From positions 1 to 7,302 of the forward strand of contig JAJZWQ010000152.1 in NCBI GenBank assembly GCA_021846605.1: a DNA stretch of 7,302 nt, read 5' to 3'. A program made the position numbers and the translations under genes. The stretch is from Bacillota bacterium (GTDB lineage Bacteria; Bacillota_E; RBS10-35; JAJYVN01). This document shows positions 6,354 to 7,302 of this stretch, piece after piece. Below the pieces are notes generated by a model. That model was not told the DNA's origin. It searched no databases and worked only from the letters and a program-made list of their open reading frames with translations. Position 1 is the stretch's first letter. Each line of letters starts with the position of its first letter.

Positions 6354-6601
6354 GTGCCGCCAATGTCCCGGTGAGCACGGCCGGTGTGCCGCTGGCAGGC
6401 GCCGGACCGACGCGCGACGACGCGCGACGTGGGACAGAGGGTGTTCGCGCCGAACGGCGAAGTACCAGTCCGCGGCGTTGGTGCAAGCAGCAGCACGGCC
6501 CGCTACCCGCGGGACGATGGCGGTGCAAGTCCGACCACGCCGCTCCAACCGACGGCCCGCGATCTGATTGTGCAGACCATCCCGCCAGCCGTCGCGGCTG
6601 A
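6350..6601 (+). CDS. Possible small ORF coupled to the preceding one (83 aa), doubtful
   Basis: ATG 6350 overlaps the previous stop as ATGA, a typical coupling arrangement, and the first 25 or so codons (MSAANVPVSTAGVPLAGAG onward) have G/C-rich third positions. Further on the composition becomes Arg/Cys/His-rich and looks non-coding, and the end overlaps the start of the Mom-like gene and the folded segment at 6471-6562. It may be a short real protein with a degraded tail, or chance. No family recognised. Confidence 0.2.
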   Translation: MSAANVPVSTAGVPLAGAGPTRDDARRGTEGVRAERRSTSPRRWCKQQHGPLPAGRWRCKSDHAAPTDGPRSDCADHPASRRG

Positions 6602-7181
6602 CCTCTTCGTGCGGCACCATTATCTCCACTCGGCCCCGGCAGGTGTGAAGCTGACGCTCGGCATCTTCGGCGATGATCTATTGGCCGGAGCCGTGGCCTT
6701 CAACGCCGGACCGATCAACGGCTGGCGCCTAGTCAAAGGCGCACGGCGCGAGGGCTGCCTTTGCCTTGCCCGCCTCTGGCTGACCGACACACTCCCTCGG
6801 AACTCGGGAGAGCCGCGTCCTCGGGCTGATGGTCCGTCTCCTGCGCCGGCACACGGCCGTCCGTGGTCTCCTATGCCGACCTGGCCGCAGGGCATGTCGG
6901 CACCATCTACCAGGCTGCCGGGTGGCTCTATTCCGGCCTCAGCGAGGCCCAGCCACTCATGGCCATCGGCGACGGCCCGCCGCGTCACACCCGTAGCATC
7001 GCCAGCGTTCTCGGGACCCAAGTGCCGCCCATTTCCGGCGGCAGGGCCTCAATGTCCGCCTCGTTGCCACCATCCCAAAGCACCGCTACCTGATGTTCGT
7101 CGACCCCTCCTGGCGCACCCGGCTACGCATCCGGTCCTGCCCTACCCGAAGAAAGGCGGTGGTCCGGACGGAGATTCTTGA
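6570..7181 (+). pseudogene. Mom-like DNA adenine-modification protein (GNAT-fold family), frame-disrupted
   Basis: Mom of phage Mu converts adenine in DNA to a methylcarbamoyl form that blocks restriction; relatives occur in phages and mobile elements. Conserved blocks appear in order: AADLFVRHHYLHS, LAGAVAFNAGP and LCLARLWLTDTLPRNS in frame 0; ESRVLGLMVRLLRRH (from 6808) in frame 1; VSYADLAAGHVGTIYQAAGW with the following RHTRSIASVLGTQ in frame 2; AHFRRQGLNVRLVATIPKHR to VDPSWRTRLRI in frame 1; and LPYPKKGG to TGA 7179-7181 in frame 0. The N-S-E-S-R, Y-A-D...G-H-x-G-T-I-Y-Q-A and P-Y-P-K signatures fit the Mom family. The shifts amount to one extra base near 6807 and 6865 and one missing near 7024 and 7136. 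Frame 0 stays open throughout, but its middle is not homologous. The start is unresolved: GTG 6570 has no ribosome binding site. Real decay and sequencing indels are both possible. Confidence 0.72.
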
Positions 7182-7302
7182 AGTCCCGCTCCACCTGCTC
7201 CGCGATGCCCCTTGGAACCCGAATGAGACCGACGATGCGACCCTGCGCCGTCTTGGCGCCAGCCTGCAGCGGTTCGGTATCGTGGTGCCCTTGGTGGTCC
7301 GC
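7159..7302 (+). CDS. ParB/Srx-domain protein (N-terminal 48 codons; runs off the window)
   Basis: Starts at GTG 7159 and reads TEILEVPLHLLRDAPWNPN, followed by a D-D-A-T-L-R-R-L-G-A-S-L helix and FGIVVPLVVR. This is the opening of the ParB/sulfiredoxin-like domain: a V-P-L-x-x-L strand, a W-N-P-N loop, a helix, then an F-G-x-x-x-P-L-V-V strand. The G-x-x-R phosphate/CTP-binding box lies beyond the window. Purine-rich GAAAGG (7151-7156) precedes the start closely. It overlaps the end of the Mom-like gene by 23 bases, implying one transcript. ParB-domain proteins near DNA-modification or phage packaging genes are usually not chromosome segregation proteins; an accessory DNA-binding or nuclease-like role is more likely here, but that is inference. 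Not enough sequence is present to separate subfamilies. Confidence 0.8.
   Translation, partial: MVRTEILEVPLHLLRDAPWNPNETDDATLRRLGASLQRFGIVVPLVVR

Noticed and set aside
1..7302. Search for CRISPR arrays, insertion sequence ends, transposases and rRNA
   Set aside because: No regularly spaced direct repeats, no transposase motifs and no rRNA-like conserved segments were seen on either strand.

Overview
The window is about 70% GC or higher, judged by eye, and encodes bacterial genes. A trpEG pair sits behind a terminator-type T-box leader with a TTGACA/TACGGT promoter. That combination best fits a high-GC Bacillota lineage (for example Symbiobacterium-, Thermaerobacter- or Sulfobacillus-like), although Chloroflexota and others also carry such T-boxes. 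The taxonomic guess is inference only.

Left part (1-2052, minus strand). The 5' end of trpG (anthranilate synthase glutaminase subunit, running off the window) overlaps the 3' end of a complete trpE by ATGA. Upstream of trpE I read a full tryptophan-sensing T-box: promoter, Stem I with a UGG specifier, a Stem III-type hairpin, the conserved GGGTGGCACCGCG T-box sequence, and an intrinsic terminator just before the trpE ribosome binding site. Uncharged tRNA-Trp should favour readthrough into trpEG.

Middle part (2230-4864, plus strand). A decayed VapC-like PIN-domain gene, broken across frames and missing one catalytic motif, is followed by an intact 691-residue lipoprotein. This lipoprotein carries eleven Asp-box (BNR-like, x-T-x-D-G-G-x-x-W) repeats and is probably an extracytoplasmic beta-propeller.

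Right part (4865-7302, plus strand). After about 490 bases with no recognisable gene comes a second, shorter Asp-box lipoprotein. It is frameshifted inside its signal peptide and cut off in its third Asp-box. It is joined to the 3' end of an unrelated, unidentified coding sequence. Then follow one or two small hypothetical ORFs, the first with a promoter-like TACACT seven bases from its ATG, and a Mom-like (GNAT-fold DNA adenine modification) gene whose conserved blocks lie in frames 0, 1, 2, 1, 0. Last is the start of a ParB/Srx-domain gene overlapping the Mom-like end. Mom-like plus ParB-like is a phage or mobile-element type pairing. The right side therefore looks like an accessory, partly decaying region next to a conserved biosynthetic operon.

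The most interesting items are the trp T-box, the Mom-like/ParB-like module with its compensating frameshifts, and the tRNA-like folded segment just upstream of the Mom-like gene.
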